Positions 1-7,572 of a stretch of DNA of 64,000 nucleotides are shown here, one piece after another (within the stretch, counting starts at the first letter, position 1; every line of letters begins with the position of its first letter). The position numbers and the translations under genes are program-made. The stretch is from positions 2,728,001 to 2,792,000 of the forward strand of contig OY969108.1 of assembly GCA_963697965.1 (NCBI GenBank), in the 5' to 3' direction. Source of the stretch: JAPLJC01 sp963697965 (GTDB lineage: Bacteria > Desulfobacterota > Desulfobaccia > Desulfobaccales > 0-14-0-80-60-11). A model generated the notes under the pieces. It was not told the DNA's origin, ran no database searches, and was given only the letters and a program-made list of their open reading frames with translations.

Positions 1-315
1 TGACAGGCCGTCCGGGGCGCTGATCGTTGGACGCTATCCTTTCATACCACTTTGGCCCCGAAGATCCGCTCTATGTGCTTCAGGGCAACTCCCCCGGATT
101 CACCCGATAAGGGACTCGGCTTAGCTCCCACATTCAAAATGCGCTTTCCCCATCAGATATTAGGCTCTTCCCCTAAGAATATTTTCAGAAAAGTGTCCCT
201 GCCCGGACAAAAAAATTTTCCCCACCACCCCAGGCATTGATTATAATTAAAAACAGAATTTAGAAGGTCATTATCCTGCCGCTAGCAGGCAAGCGGCGGG
301 CTCTTCGGAGGGGTC
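1..315. other. intergenic region, no gene seen
   Basis: I see no convincing gene here. A 62-codon open frame at 52-240 has Pro/Phe-rich, unfamily-like composition and no ribosome site. The last 30 bases hold the Shine-Dalgarno-like GGAGGGG that precedes the micro-protein starting at 316. Confidence 0.5.
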
Positions 316-447
316 ATGCCCAAGAAAGCGGTCTGGCTCATCATCATCTTCACCCTGCTCTTCATCTGGGGGATCAACACCGGTGAGTTGACTTTTCTCC
401 AGAACGTGGGAAGCACCATCTGCCTGAACTGCATCGGGGTGGGTTAA
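316..447 (+). CDS. small membrane protein with C-terminal CXXC motif
   Basis: This 43-residue protein starts MPKKAVWL, has one hydrophobic segment (about residues 6-20) and ends with a CLNC motif. A GGAGGGG ribosome site lies 4-5 bases before the ATG. Its stop overlaps the start of the downstream polyferredoxin by one base (TAATG), so the two are surely co-translated. Small CXXC proteins of this kind (CD1871A-like) are known beside NapH/YccM-type 4Fe-4S membrane proteins. The role is not established; a partner or thiol-redox role at the membrane is inference. Confidence 0.7.
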   Translation: MPKKAVWLIIIFTLLFIWGINTGELTFLQNVGSTICLNCIGVG

Positions 448-1331
448 TGGTCAGATTGCGGACCCTGATCCAGACCCTGGTGGCCTTCGGGACCAACGCC
501 TATCTTCTCTTCCCCTTCGGCGGCTCAGTGATCTATAAGGGGCCCCTGAAGGCGGTGTGCCATCCGGGGCTCAACTGTTACTCCTGCCCCGGGGCCCTGC
601 TCTCCTGCCCGGTGGGCGCCTTCCAGAACTTCCTGGCCGCCATCCGTTTCCGCGCCCCGGGCGCCTTCCCCATGTCGGGGGCCATCGTGGTGGGGTATCT
701 CGGCTTCATCGGCACCATGGTTGGCCGCCTCCCCTGCGGCTGGCTCTGCCCCTTCGGCTTCATCCAGGACCTGGTCCACAAAATCCCGGTACGCAAGTTT
801 TCCCTGTGGAAGCCGCTGCGCTGGGTGAAGTACGGGGTCCTGGGGGTCCTGGTGATCATCCTGCCCCTGACCCTGACGGACCACTCCGGCCTGGGAGCCC
901 CCTGGTTTTGCAAGCTGCTCTGCCCGGCGGGAACCCTGGAAGGGGCGCTCCCCATGATCATCCTGAAACCCACTCTGTGGGCCACCCTCGGTTTTTATTT
1001 CTGGAATAAAGTTACCACCCTGACGATATTGCTGGTCCTGATGGTCTTCATCAGCCGTCCCTTTTGCCGCATGCTCTGTCCCCTGGGGGCATTTTACAGT
1101 CTCTTCACCCGCATGACCATGGTGCACCTGGAGTTCATCGAAGGTAATTGCGTGGACTGCGGGGCCTGCACCCGTAAATGTCCTACCGGCGTCAAACCCA
1201 GCCAGGAATTCGACAGCCCGGAATGCATCATGTGCCTGAAATGCCTGGACGCCTGCCAGTTCCGGGCCCTCCAGTTCGGTATTCGCCAGTCCCCAAGGCC
1301 CGAGAAAAAACGGGCCGTTTCCCATGCGTAA
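447..1331 (+). CDS. NapH/YccM-type 4Fe-4S membrane polyferredoxin
   Basis: The 294-residue protein has several hydrophobic segments and paired CxxxCP motifs within the membrane part (CGWLCP near residue 98, CKLLCP near 156, CRMLCP near 210). A C-terminal ferredoxin domain follows with two 4Fe-4S motifs, CVDCGACTRKCP and CIMCLKCLDAC. This is the layout of the NapH/CcoG/YccM group, which passes electrons across or along the membrane. No dedicated oxidoreductase is adjacent, so its partner is unknown. The overlap with the CXXC micro-protein suggests a two-gene unit. Confidence 0.85.
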   Translation: MVRLRTLIQTLVAFGTNAYLLFPFGGSVIYKGPLKAVCHPGLNCYSCPGALLSCPVGAFQNFLAAIRFRAPGAFPMSGAIVVGYLGFIGTMVGRLPCGWLCPFGFIQDLVHKIPVRKFSLWKPLRWVKYGVLGVLVIILPLTLTDHSGLGAPWFCKLLCPAGTLEGALPMIILKPTLWATLGFYFWNKVTTLTILLVLMVFISRPFCRMLCPLGAFYSLFTRMTMVHLEFIEGNCVDCGACTRKCPTGVKPSQEFDSPECIMCLKCLDACQFRALQFGIRQSPRPEKKRAVSHA

Positions 1332-1348
1332 ACCGAAGAAAAAAAGGC

Positions 1349-1376
1349 TTGACAGCTAGTTAATTTTATTCATAAT
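1349..1376 (+). promoter_or_regulatory. sigma70-type promoter of ihfA
   Basis: TTGACA at 1349-1354 is followed after 16 bases by CATAAT at 1371-1376, in an A+T-rich stretch 40 bases before the ihfA start. This is assigned by motif match only. Confidence 0.55.
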
Positions 1377-1417
1377 AAATCAAAGTAGTTACCGCGGACA
1401 GCCGCAGGGGAGATCTC

Positions 1418-1705
1418 ATGGCCCTCACCAAGGAAAAGTTGATCAGCCGCTTGCAGACCCAGGTCGGTTTGAGCAAGCAGGAGTCTCGGGCCGCTGTGGA
1501 ACAGGTCCTGGACATCATGAAAGAATCCCTGGCTCGCAACGAAGATCTGCTCATCAGCGGCTTCGGCAAGTTCTCGGTGAGGCAAAAAAACGCCCGCCGG
1601 GGCCGGAACCCGCAGACCAAAGAAAACCTGATCCTCAGGGCCCGCAAGGTAGTGGTCTTCAAAACCTCCGGCGTGTTGCGCAACCGCATCAACGAAGGCA
1701 AGTAA
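1418..1705 (+). CDS. ihfA: integration host factor alpha-type / HU family DNA-binding protein
   Basis: The 95-residue protein has the HU/IHF fold signature. The start MALTKEKL matches the IhfA N-terminus, and the beta-arm contains the RGRNPQTKE motif with the DNA-intercalating Pro. The length is normal. It would bend DNA in replication, recombination and transcription complexes. It stands alone with its own promoter-like sequence upstream. IhfA versus an HU paralogue cannot be settled from sequence alone, but MALTK and GFGKF favour IhfA. Confidence 0.85.
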   Translation: MALTKEKLISRLQTQVGLSKQESRAAVEQVLDIMKESLARNEDLLISGFGKFSVRQKNARRGRNPQTKENLILRARKVVVFKTSGVLRNRINEGK

Positions 1706-1920
1706 ACCTCGTAATCAACTCATCTTACCCCAGCCTCTTTAAAGACCCCGGAGCTGGCCTGTCGCTTTCACTTAGGGGACTCGCCTACCCGCCAGGAGTG
1801 TTTTCCGTAAAAGATTACCTTTCCTTTGGTTCCCCAACCGGACTTGGAAAATAAGGATTAACCAGCCAGTTTATTTTCAGTATTCTGTTTCCGAAAACAG
1901 AAAACAGTAAACAGGTAGTC

Positions 1921-2340
1921 ATGTCCTGGACCTGCGGCATCAGCGGCCTGCCTAATGGCGGCAAGGCTACTATTTTCAATGCCAAGGCCGGCGACCGGGG
2001 AGCGGTCGCGGATTTGTCCGTCCTATTCCAGGTGGAGAAGGGACTGAACCGGGGAAAATGGGCCCGGGATTTGGGGCAGTGCCCCGGGAAACTTGACTAT
2101 CTCCAGGCGGTCCCGCTGCTCACATTGAAACCCTGCCTGTTCGTGGCTAACTTAAGTGAGGGGGAATTGAGCGGCGGTACCCATTACAGCGCCCTGAGGG
2201 AGCTGGCCGCGGCCCGCAACCTCTCGTTGGTCACCATCCTCGGAGACCTGGCTGAACCGATGGCCGGGGGGCGTTGCTTTTTGGGAAGCATTGTGATAAA
2301 AGAGTATTGGGAAAGGAGGTGGCTAGGATGTTCGAAATAG
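1921..2340 (+). pseudogene. shrunken YchF-like GTPase ORF, probably decayed
   Basis: The 139-residue ORF opens with CGISGLPNGGKAT, matching the YchF/OLA1 start (CGIVGLPNVGKST) but with the P-loop Ser/Thr replaced by Ala. The middle of the GTPase, including the switch II DxAG motif, is missing. The segment LLTLKPCLFVANLSE and the following helix match the YchF sequence after its coiled coil. The C-terminal TGS domain is absent. YchF is normally about 360 residues. The frame runs 13 bases into carD. Either it is a decayed paralogue or a mini-protein with a new role; nucleotide hydrolysis is unlikely. Confidence 0.6.
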
Positions 2341-2813
2341 GCCAGTTGGCCGTATACCCTGCTCACGGAGTAGGGAGGATCGAATCCGTCCAAGAACGGG
2401 ACATCTCGGGTACACCGGCACAATTCTACATAATGCGTCTTCTGGACTCCGACATGATCATCATGATCCCCACCAATAACGCCAGAAACATCGGCCTCCG
2501 GGACGTGATCGACGATCAGGCGGTGGACCAGGTTTACGAAATCCTGAGCTCCCGCCCCTCCCGTCTCAACAACCAGACCTGGAACCGCCGCTACCGGGAC
2601 TACATGGACAAAATCAAGACCGGCTCCCCCTTCCAGGTGGCGGAGGTATTGCGGGACCTCACCCTCCTCAAGGCCGAGAAGGATCTCTCCTTCGGGGAGC
2701 GCAAGATGCTGGATACCGCTAAGAATCTATTAATCAAAGAGCTTTCCCTGGCGCATGAAAAAGAAGAAACGGAAATCGTGGCCCGAATGCAGGAGTTGTT
2801 GGGCGCCTTCTAA
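2328..2813 (+). CDS. CarD family transcriptional regulator
   Basis: The 161-residue protein begins MFEIGQLAVYPAHGVGRI, the Tudor-like RNA-polymerase interaction domain of CarD/CdnL, and ends with the helical DNA-binding domain (ERKMLDTAKNLLIKELS). The start at 2328 is preferred over an upstream in-frame one because AAAGGAGG lies 8-9 bases before it and the family starts there. CarD proteins bind the RNA polymerase beta subunit and stabilise open complexes. Confidence 0.9.
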   Translation: MFEIGQLAVYPAHGVGRIESVQERDISGTPAQFYIMRLLDSDMIIMIPTNNARNIGLRDVIDDQAVDQVYEILSSRPSRLNNQTWNRRYRDYMDKIKTGSPFQVAEVLRDLTLLKAEKDLSFGERKMLDTAKNLLIKELSLAHEKEETEIVARMQELLGAF

Positions 2814-2997
2814 AACGGTCCACCCTGCCGACAACAGGTCAGTAACCTTTAATCTGTTCAGATTGTTTACCTTTCTTATAGGGGGCGTACGTTGCCCTAT
2901 CACCGGCAGCAGCCTGGACCTTCGCAATGCCTCGGTGGGGTTCCTTTTGAAGAAATTCCAGCCCGTCAGGGCTCCGCTGGCAGGGGGTGAAGGCTGA

Positions 2998-4026
2998 GTG
3001 TTACAAAAGGCAATCACCGGGACCATCCTGGGGGTAATTTGCGCGGTGAGCGGCTATCTCATCGCCTCCCAAATACCCCAGTTCGGCCATCTCCGGTGGG
3101 CCGGCTGGGTGGGGGGCGTGGCCGGCCTGGCGGTGGCCTTCGTCACCATGGCCCTGGAACAGCTAATCAAGCGCATTCCCCTGAAGACCATCCTCGGCAG
3201 CACTCTCGGGTTGTTTGTGGGCCTGGGGATCGGCAAGCTGGCCAGCTATCCCTTCGATAAATACCTCGAACTACCTAACCTACAGATTCCTTTATATATT
3301 TTTTTCTCGGCCATCTTTGGTTATATCGGCCTCGTGCTGGGGGGCAAAAAGATGTCGGAGATCAGCACCCCCTATTTCCTGGAGCCGGGAGGCAAGGCGC
3401 CCTCCCGCCTGCCTTTGAAGATTCTGGATACCAGCGTCATCATCGACGGCCGCATTGCCGACATCACCGATACCGGCTTCGTGGAAGGCACCCTCCTCGT
3501 GCCGAAATTCATCCTGGAGGAACTGCAATACGTCGCCGATTCCTCCGATGATATGCGGCGCTCCCGGGGCCGCCGCGGCCTGGACATTTTGAAACGCCTG
3601 CAACAGCAAAATCACCTCCGGGTGGAGTTCACCGACGAAGACGTCCCCAATGCCGCGGGGGTCGATTCCAAGCTGGTGGGCCTGGGCCTGAAACTGCATG
3701 CCAAAATCCTCACCAATGATTTCAACCTGCACAAGGTAGCGGAACTCCAGGGGTTGGAGGTCCTCAACATCAACCAGTTGGCCAACGCCATGAAACCCGC
3801 GGTGCTGCCTGGGGAAAGCATGCAGGTGCAGATTCTCCGGGAGGGTAAATCCCAGGGCCAGGGGGTCGCCTACCTGGACGACGGCACCATGGTGGTCATC
3901 GAAAACGCCCGCCGCTATATCGGCAAAGAGATAGAAGTCTCGGTCACCAGCGTGTTGCAGACCACCGCCGGCCGGATGATCTTTTCCGAGATTAAGAACA
4001 ACGGCCCCGGGCGTAAGGTATCATAA
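2998..4026 (+). CDS. PIN/TRAM domain membrane protein (YacL-like)
   Basis: The 342-residue protein starts with GTG. Four hydrophobic segments fill roughly residues 5-120. A PIN nuclease-fold domain follows, starting at LDTSVIIDGR (Asp144), with further acidic residues at the conserved positions (EEL, TNDF). A TRAM domain occupies the C-terminus (LREGKSQGQGVAYLDDGTMVV). This is the Bacillus YacL-type architecture, a presumed membrane-anchored RNase or RNA-binding protein. In many genomes it sits with carD and IspD/IspF; here only carD is adjacent. Confidence 0.85.
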   Translation: MLQKAITGTILGVICAVSGYLIASQIPQFGHLRWAGWVGGVAGLAVAFVTMALEQLIKRIPLKTILGSTLGLFVGLGIGKLASYPFDKYLELPNLQIPLYIFFSAIFGYIGLVLGGKKMSEISTPYFLEPGGKAPSRLPLKILDTSVIIDGRIADITDTGFVEGTLLVPKFILEELQYVADSSDDMRRSRGRRGLDILKRLQQQNHLRVEFTDEDVPNAAGVDSKLVGLGLKLHAKILTNDFNLHKVAELQGLEVLNINQLANAMKPAVLPGESMQVQILREGKSQGQGVAYLDDGTMVVIENARRYIGKEIEVSVTSVLQTTAGRMIFSEIKNNGPGRKVS

Positions 4027-4078
4027 AATGGTCAGCGGTCAGCTCGCAGCTCGCAGCCGGGGACGGAAGACACCGAAA

Positions 4079-4101
4079 CGGCGGGTGGGCGCTGCCCGCC
4101 G
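4079..4101. repeat. G+C-rich hairpin before rluD-like gene
   Basis: CGGCGGG (4079-4085) and CCCGCCG (4095-4101) form a perfect 7-bp stem with a 9-base loop, 13 bases before the TTG start. It lacks a T tract, so it is not a standard terminator. It could limit or shape translation initiation (inference). Confidence 0.35.
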
Positions 4102-4114
4102 GGCCTTCTGATTC

Positions 4115-5107
4115 TTGGAAACCAACCCCAATGACTTCGAGACCCTGAGGCAGGTGGTGGCGCCGGATCAGGCGGGCGCCCGCCTGGACCGGTTCCTGGC
4201 CCAGACCCTGGGTTGCTCCCGGGCCCGCTGGCAAAAACTTCTCAAAGCCGGGCTGGTTACGGTGACCGGGGAGGCCAAAACCGCCTCCTACCGGGTGCGG
4301 GCTGGAGAAGCGGTCACCGTGAGGGTGCCGCCGCCGGCGCCCAGCCCTCTCATCCCCGAGCCCCTGGACCTGGAGATCCTCTACGAGGACCGGGACCTGC
4401 TGGCGCTCAACAAGCCCCCGGGGCTGGTGGTCCATCCCGGGGCCGGCCGCCGGAGCGGCACCCTGCTGAACGCCCTCTTGCACCACTGCCCGGAGCTTAA
4501 GGAGATCGGCGAAGTGAGCCGCCCCGGCCTGGTGCACCGTTTGGATAAGGACACCAGCGGCGTCATGGTGGTGGCTAAAACCGCCCTGGCCCACGCCTCC
4601 CTGGTGAGCCAGTTTGCGGCCCGGGAAATCGAGAAAAGATACCAGGCCGTGGTCTGGGGCCGCCTGCCCGAGGCCGAGGGACGGATCGACAAGGAGATCG
4701 GCCGCCACCCTACGCTCCGCCAGCGCATGAGCGTGCGGCCGCGCCGGGGCAAGGCCGCGGTCACCCGCTGGCGGGTGCGCCGGGAGTTTCCCGGCCCCCT
4801 GACCCTGGTGGAACTCACCCCGGAGACCGGCCGCACTCATCAATTGCGGGTTCATCTGGCCTCGGAGGGCCATCCGGTTCTGGGGGACGCCACCTACGGC
4901 GGCGGGGCAAGCCGCCTGCTGGACAATCCACTTTTGCAAGTCCTCAAGCCCCTGCTGCGCCGCCAGCTCCTGCACGCCTGGCGCCTCACGGTGACCCACC
5001 CCCGCAGCGGCGAGCGCCTGAGCTGGGAGGCCCCGCTGCCCGAGGATTTTCAGGGAGTGGTGGACTTTCTGGAGACATATGAAAATAGTTCAAATAAAAA
5101 AGGTTGA
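4115..5107 (+). CDS. RluD-type 23S rRNA pseudouridine synthase
   Basis: The 330-residue protein has an N-terminal S4 RNA-binding domain (GARLDRFLAQTLG...LLKAGLVTVTG) and the RluA/RluD catalytic core with HRLDKDTSG (catalytic Asp144) and RTHQLRVHL. The start is TTG at 4115. The closest RluD paralogue cannot be fixed, so no symbol is given. The last eight residues (ENSSNKKG) are A+T-rich at DNA level and differ in character from the rest, as if the end of the gene was replaced at the junction with the foreign-looking segment that follows. Confidence 0.85.
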   Translation: METNPNDFETLRQVVAPDQAGARLDRFLAQTLGCSRARWQKLLKAGLVTVTGEAKTASYRVRAGEAVTVRVPPPAPSPLIPEPLDLEILYEDRDLLALNKPPGLVVHPGAGRRSGTLLNALLHHCPELKEIGEVSRPGLVHRLDKDTSGVMVVAKTALAHASLVSQFAAREIEKRYQAVVWGRLPEAEGRIDKEIGRHPTLRQRMSVRPRRGKAAVTRWRVRREFPGPLTLVELTPETGRTHQLRVHLASEGHPVLGDATYGGGASRLLDNPLLQVLKPLLRRQLLHAWRLTVTHPRSGERLSWEAPLPEDFQGVVDFLETYENSSNKKG

Positions 5108-5156
5108 CAACATCCTCAAATTGATTAAGGGTTTATTTAAAATTGTCCTTATGTAT

Positions 5157-5169
5157 ATCACTATCTATC
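5157..5169 (+). repeat. left arm of 13-bp perfect inverted repeat
   Basis: ATCACTATCTATC here is the exact reverse complement of 6409-6421. The two arms bracket the A+T-rich nuclease gene 5186-6394. They resemble short terminal inverted repeats; no target duplication was seen. Confidence 0.6.
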
Positions 5170-5185
5170 TGACCGGAGGCAAAAA

Positions 5186-6394
5186 ATGGATTTTGCAGAG
5201 CAGATCAGGGAATTAATCGTGTTATTAAACAAGAACAAGGATTATGTCTCAACAGAAGAGGCAACAAAAAATGCAATGATTTTGCCATTCCTTCAAATAT
5301 TAGGATATAACATATTTGACCCAACTGAAGTCATTCCTGAATTCACTGCTGATATTGGTATAAAAAAAGGCGAAAAAGTAGATTACGCAGTCGCAATCAA
5401 CAAACAGCCAGCTATATTAATAGAAGTAAAAAGTGCCAGAACAAATCTCCAAGCGCAAAGCATGAATCAACTATTGAGATATTTTGGAGTTACTGAAGCA
5501 AAGGTTGCCATTTTAACAAATGGCATCCAATATCAGTTTTTTAGTGATTTAGGTAAGGCAAACATTATGGATACTAGCGCATTCCTTACAGTTGATCTTG
5601 TTTCATCTATAAGAGATTCTGAAATAGCTGAAATCAAGAAATATCATAAGGACTACTTCGATAGGGAAAAGATATTATCATCGGCAATCGAATTAAAATA
5701 CACGATTGAATTAAAACGCTATTTTAAACGACAGTTTAAGGAACCGGAAGAAGATTTTCTAAGGTTTTTTATAAAAAAGACTTCATTTGAAGGGCTTGTT
5801 ACCAAGCTACAATTTGAACGGCTTTCTCCTATTGTTTCAACTGCATTTAGGCAGTATGTAAATGAGGTGGTCAGCGATACACTTAAAGGCGCCCTTGATG
5901 AGGCAAGAAAGACAGAAACCGGCACAGCAGATGAGGAACTTTCTGATAAGCAAATAACCCGACAAAGATTTTGGACCCAGCTATTGGGCTACGCCAAAAC
6001 ACATACCAATCTACACGCAAAAATATCTCCGACTCAAGGCGGGTGGGTGGGGGTAAATGCCGGAACCCGCGGCCTCACTTATTGTTACACCATAAGCAAG
6101 CATCAGTGTGCTGTTGAGCTATATATTGATAGAGGTAAGGATTCACAGGAAGAAAACCAAAATATTTTCGATAAATTTATAACCGTCAAAAAAGAGATCG
6201 ATGAAGCATTCGATGAACCTTTAGAATGGGAAAGACTTGAAGGAAAACGTGCTTGCAGAATAAGAAAGACATTGACCGAAGGCGGATACCTCGACGAAGA
6301 ACAGAAGTGGCCTAAAATACAAGAGGTTATGGTAAGTACCATGATTCGTTTTGAAAATTCTTTTAGCCCACAAATCAACAAGCTTGGAATTTAA
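5186..6394 (+). CDS. stand-alone type I restriction HsdR_N-like nuclease
   Basis: The 402-residue protein carries an N-terminal HsdR_N-type PD-(D/E)xK nuclease domain: VDYAVAINKQ (Asp) then ILIEVKSAR (ExK), residues about 65-95. The C-terminal half (FWTQLLGYAKTHTNLHAKISP...) resembles the DUF4268 domain of unknown role. There is no helicase, methylase or specificity gene nearby. The gene is markedly A+T-rich compared with its neighbours and lies between 13-bp inverted repeats, which points to horizontal transfer. A defence role is plausible but unproven. GGAGGC precedes the ATG. Confidence 0.75.
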   Translation: MDFAEQIRELIVLLNKNKDYVSTEEATKNAMILPFLQILGYNIFDPTEVIPEFTADIGIKKGEKVDYAVAINKQPAILIEVKSARTNLQAQSMNQLLRYFGVTEAKVAILTNGIQYQFFSDLGKANIMDTSAFLTVDLVSSIRDSEIAEIKKYHKDYFDREKILSSAIELKYTIELKRYFKRQFKEPEEDFLRFFIKKTSFEGLVTKLQFERLSPIVSTAFRQYVNEVVSDTLKGALDEARKTETGTADEELSDKQITRQRFWTQLLGYAKTHTNLHAKISPTQGGWVGVNAGTRGLTYCYTISKHQCAVELYIDRGKDSQEENQNIFDKFITVKKEIDEAFDEPLEWERLEGKRACRIRKTLTEGGYLDEEQKWPKIQEVMVSTMIRFENSFSPQINKLGI

Positions 6395-6408
6395 AAAACG
6401 GTTTTATT

Positions 6409-6421
6409 GATAGATAGTGAT
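6409..6421 (-). repeat. right arm of 13-bp perfect inverted repeat
   Basis: GATAGATAGTGAT is the reverse complement of 5157-5169. It starts 15 bases after the nuclease stop codon. G+C-rich host sequence resumes just beyond it. Confidence 0.6.
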
Positions 6422-6485
6422 GGATCGCTCCAATCCGCGCTCAAAGCTTTTCAGGTGACCCCGGGAAATAATTGCACAAGCATAT

Positions 6486-6533
6486 GTAGGGCGCGTCTTA
6501 CGCGCCGCTCTTGGTGGGTGAGACGCACCCTAC
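6486..6533. repeat. 48-bp palindromic intergenic repeat before coaE
   Basis: GTAGGGCGCGTCT (6486-6498) pairs with AGACGCACCCTAC (6521-6533) with one mismatch. This sequence type (GTAGGGTGCGTC... palindromes) is a common dispersed repeat in many bacterial genomes. It ends 7 bases before the coaE ATG, so it lies in the 5' leader. Confidence 0.55.
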
Positions 6534-6540
6534 TAAAAAC

Positions 6541-7170
6541 ATGCTAAAAATCGCCATCACCGGGGGGGCAGGCAGCGGCAAGAGCACCGTGGCCCGCATG
6601 TTTCGGGAGCTGGGGGCGGAGGTCCTGGACGCCGACGCCGCCGCCCGGCAGGCGGTGGCCGTGGGGAAGCCCGCCTGGCGGGAGCTGCGCCGCTTCCTGG
6701 GTCCGGAGTGCTTCCAGCCGGACGGTGCGCTCAACCGCGCCAGGGTGGCCCGGCTGGTCTTCTCGGACCCTGATTACCGCTGGCGTCTCAACGACATCGT
6801 CCACCCGAGGGTGGCCCGGGAGCTGCAGAAGCGCCTCCGGGAGTTGCAGCGCCGGGGGGCCGGGGTGGCGCTGGTGGAGGTGCCCCTGTTGTACGAGGCC
6901 GGGCTCGAGACGGCCTACGACCGGGTCATCGTGGTGGAGGCGGCTCCGGAAGACCAGGTGCGGCGTCTTCGGGAACGGGACGGTCGCGGCGCCCTGGAGA
7001 TCAGCGGCATCCTTGAGGCCCAGTCCCCCCTGGCTGAGAAGGCTGCCCGGGCCGACTACGTCGTGGACAATCGCGGCTCCGTAAATGATACCCGCAGCCA
7101 GGTGGCGGCCATCTGGCGGGAGCTGCAGCATCTCTGGGAACGGAAACGGCACAAGGCGGCCCCAGCATAA
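6541..7170 (+). CDS. coaE: dephospho-CoA kinase
   Basis: The 209-residue enzyme phosphorylates dephospho-CoA in the last step of CoA synthesis. The P-loop GGAGSGKST covers residues 8-16. DADAAARQAV and the lid-type RLRERDGRGALEI also fit. The start at 6541 is chosen because MLKIAITGG is the family N-terminus; an upstream in-frame start at 6511 would lie inside the palindromic repeat. It is followed by rho after a 400-base gap. Confidence 0.9.
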   Translation: MLKIAITGGAGSGKSTVARMFRELGAEVLDADAAARQAVAVGKPAWRELRRFLGPECFQPDGALNRARVARLVFSDPDYRWRLNDIVHPRVARELQKRLRELQRRGAGVALVEVPLLYEAGLETAYDRVIVVEAAPEDQVRRLRERDGRGALEISGILEAQSPLAEKAARADYVVDNRGSVNDTRSQVAAIWRELQHLWERKRHKAAPA

Positions 7171-7572
7171 CCCGGCTCCGGCCCTGGCATCTTTAAGGTT
7201 ATTTTCCCTGGCAGGAGCTGTTTTTTTGCTCTGATTAATAAATCTGGGGCCAATGGCAAAAATCATCTTGACAGGCGGGGCCGAAAGGATTAGTTTTGAC
7301 TAATATATAACCTGCCCTTGATTGGTCTTAAGTAATCCCGATTGTGGCCGATACTTGGAAACGAGGAAACCCCGTATAATCCCCGGTTTGATTTGAAACT
7401 TGCCCATTCCCTCTCCCAATTAAGGGGTCCGGTCTTTCTGGGTCCCTAAGGGAGCCAATTTTAGAAATAATAACCCGCGGCAAGCACCCGTGGAGGTGCC
7501 CGCACATCATAAACTTGGGCTCAGCATATGGAAAATATGGAAAATGGCGGCATGATCACTAAAGAGGCAACC
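7171..7572 (+). promoter_or_regulatory. long leader region upstream of rho
   Basis: This 402-base stretch holds no gene. A candidate promoter is TTGACA at 7268-7273 with a 17-base spacer and a weak TAGTTT at 7291-7296; an alternative -10 is TATATA at 7304-7309. A long untranslated leader is common for rho, which is often autoregulated by attenuation. Regulation here is inference. Confidence 0.4.

Noticed and set aside
52..240. 62-codon open frame at the left edge
   Set aside because: There is no ribosome site, the composition is unlike a protein family, and it lies in a region of mixed codon use.
525..1325. Long minus-strand open frame opposite the polyferredoxin gene
   Set aside because: It is a G+C-driven shadow frame, with low-complexity Gly/Gln/His content and no family match.
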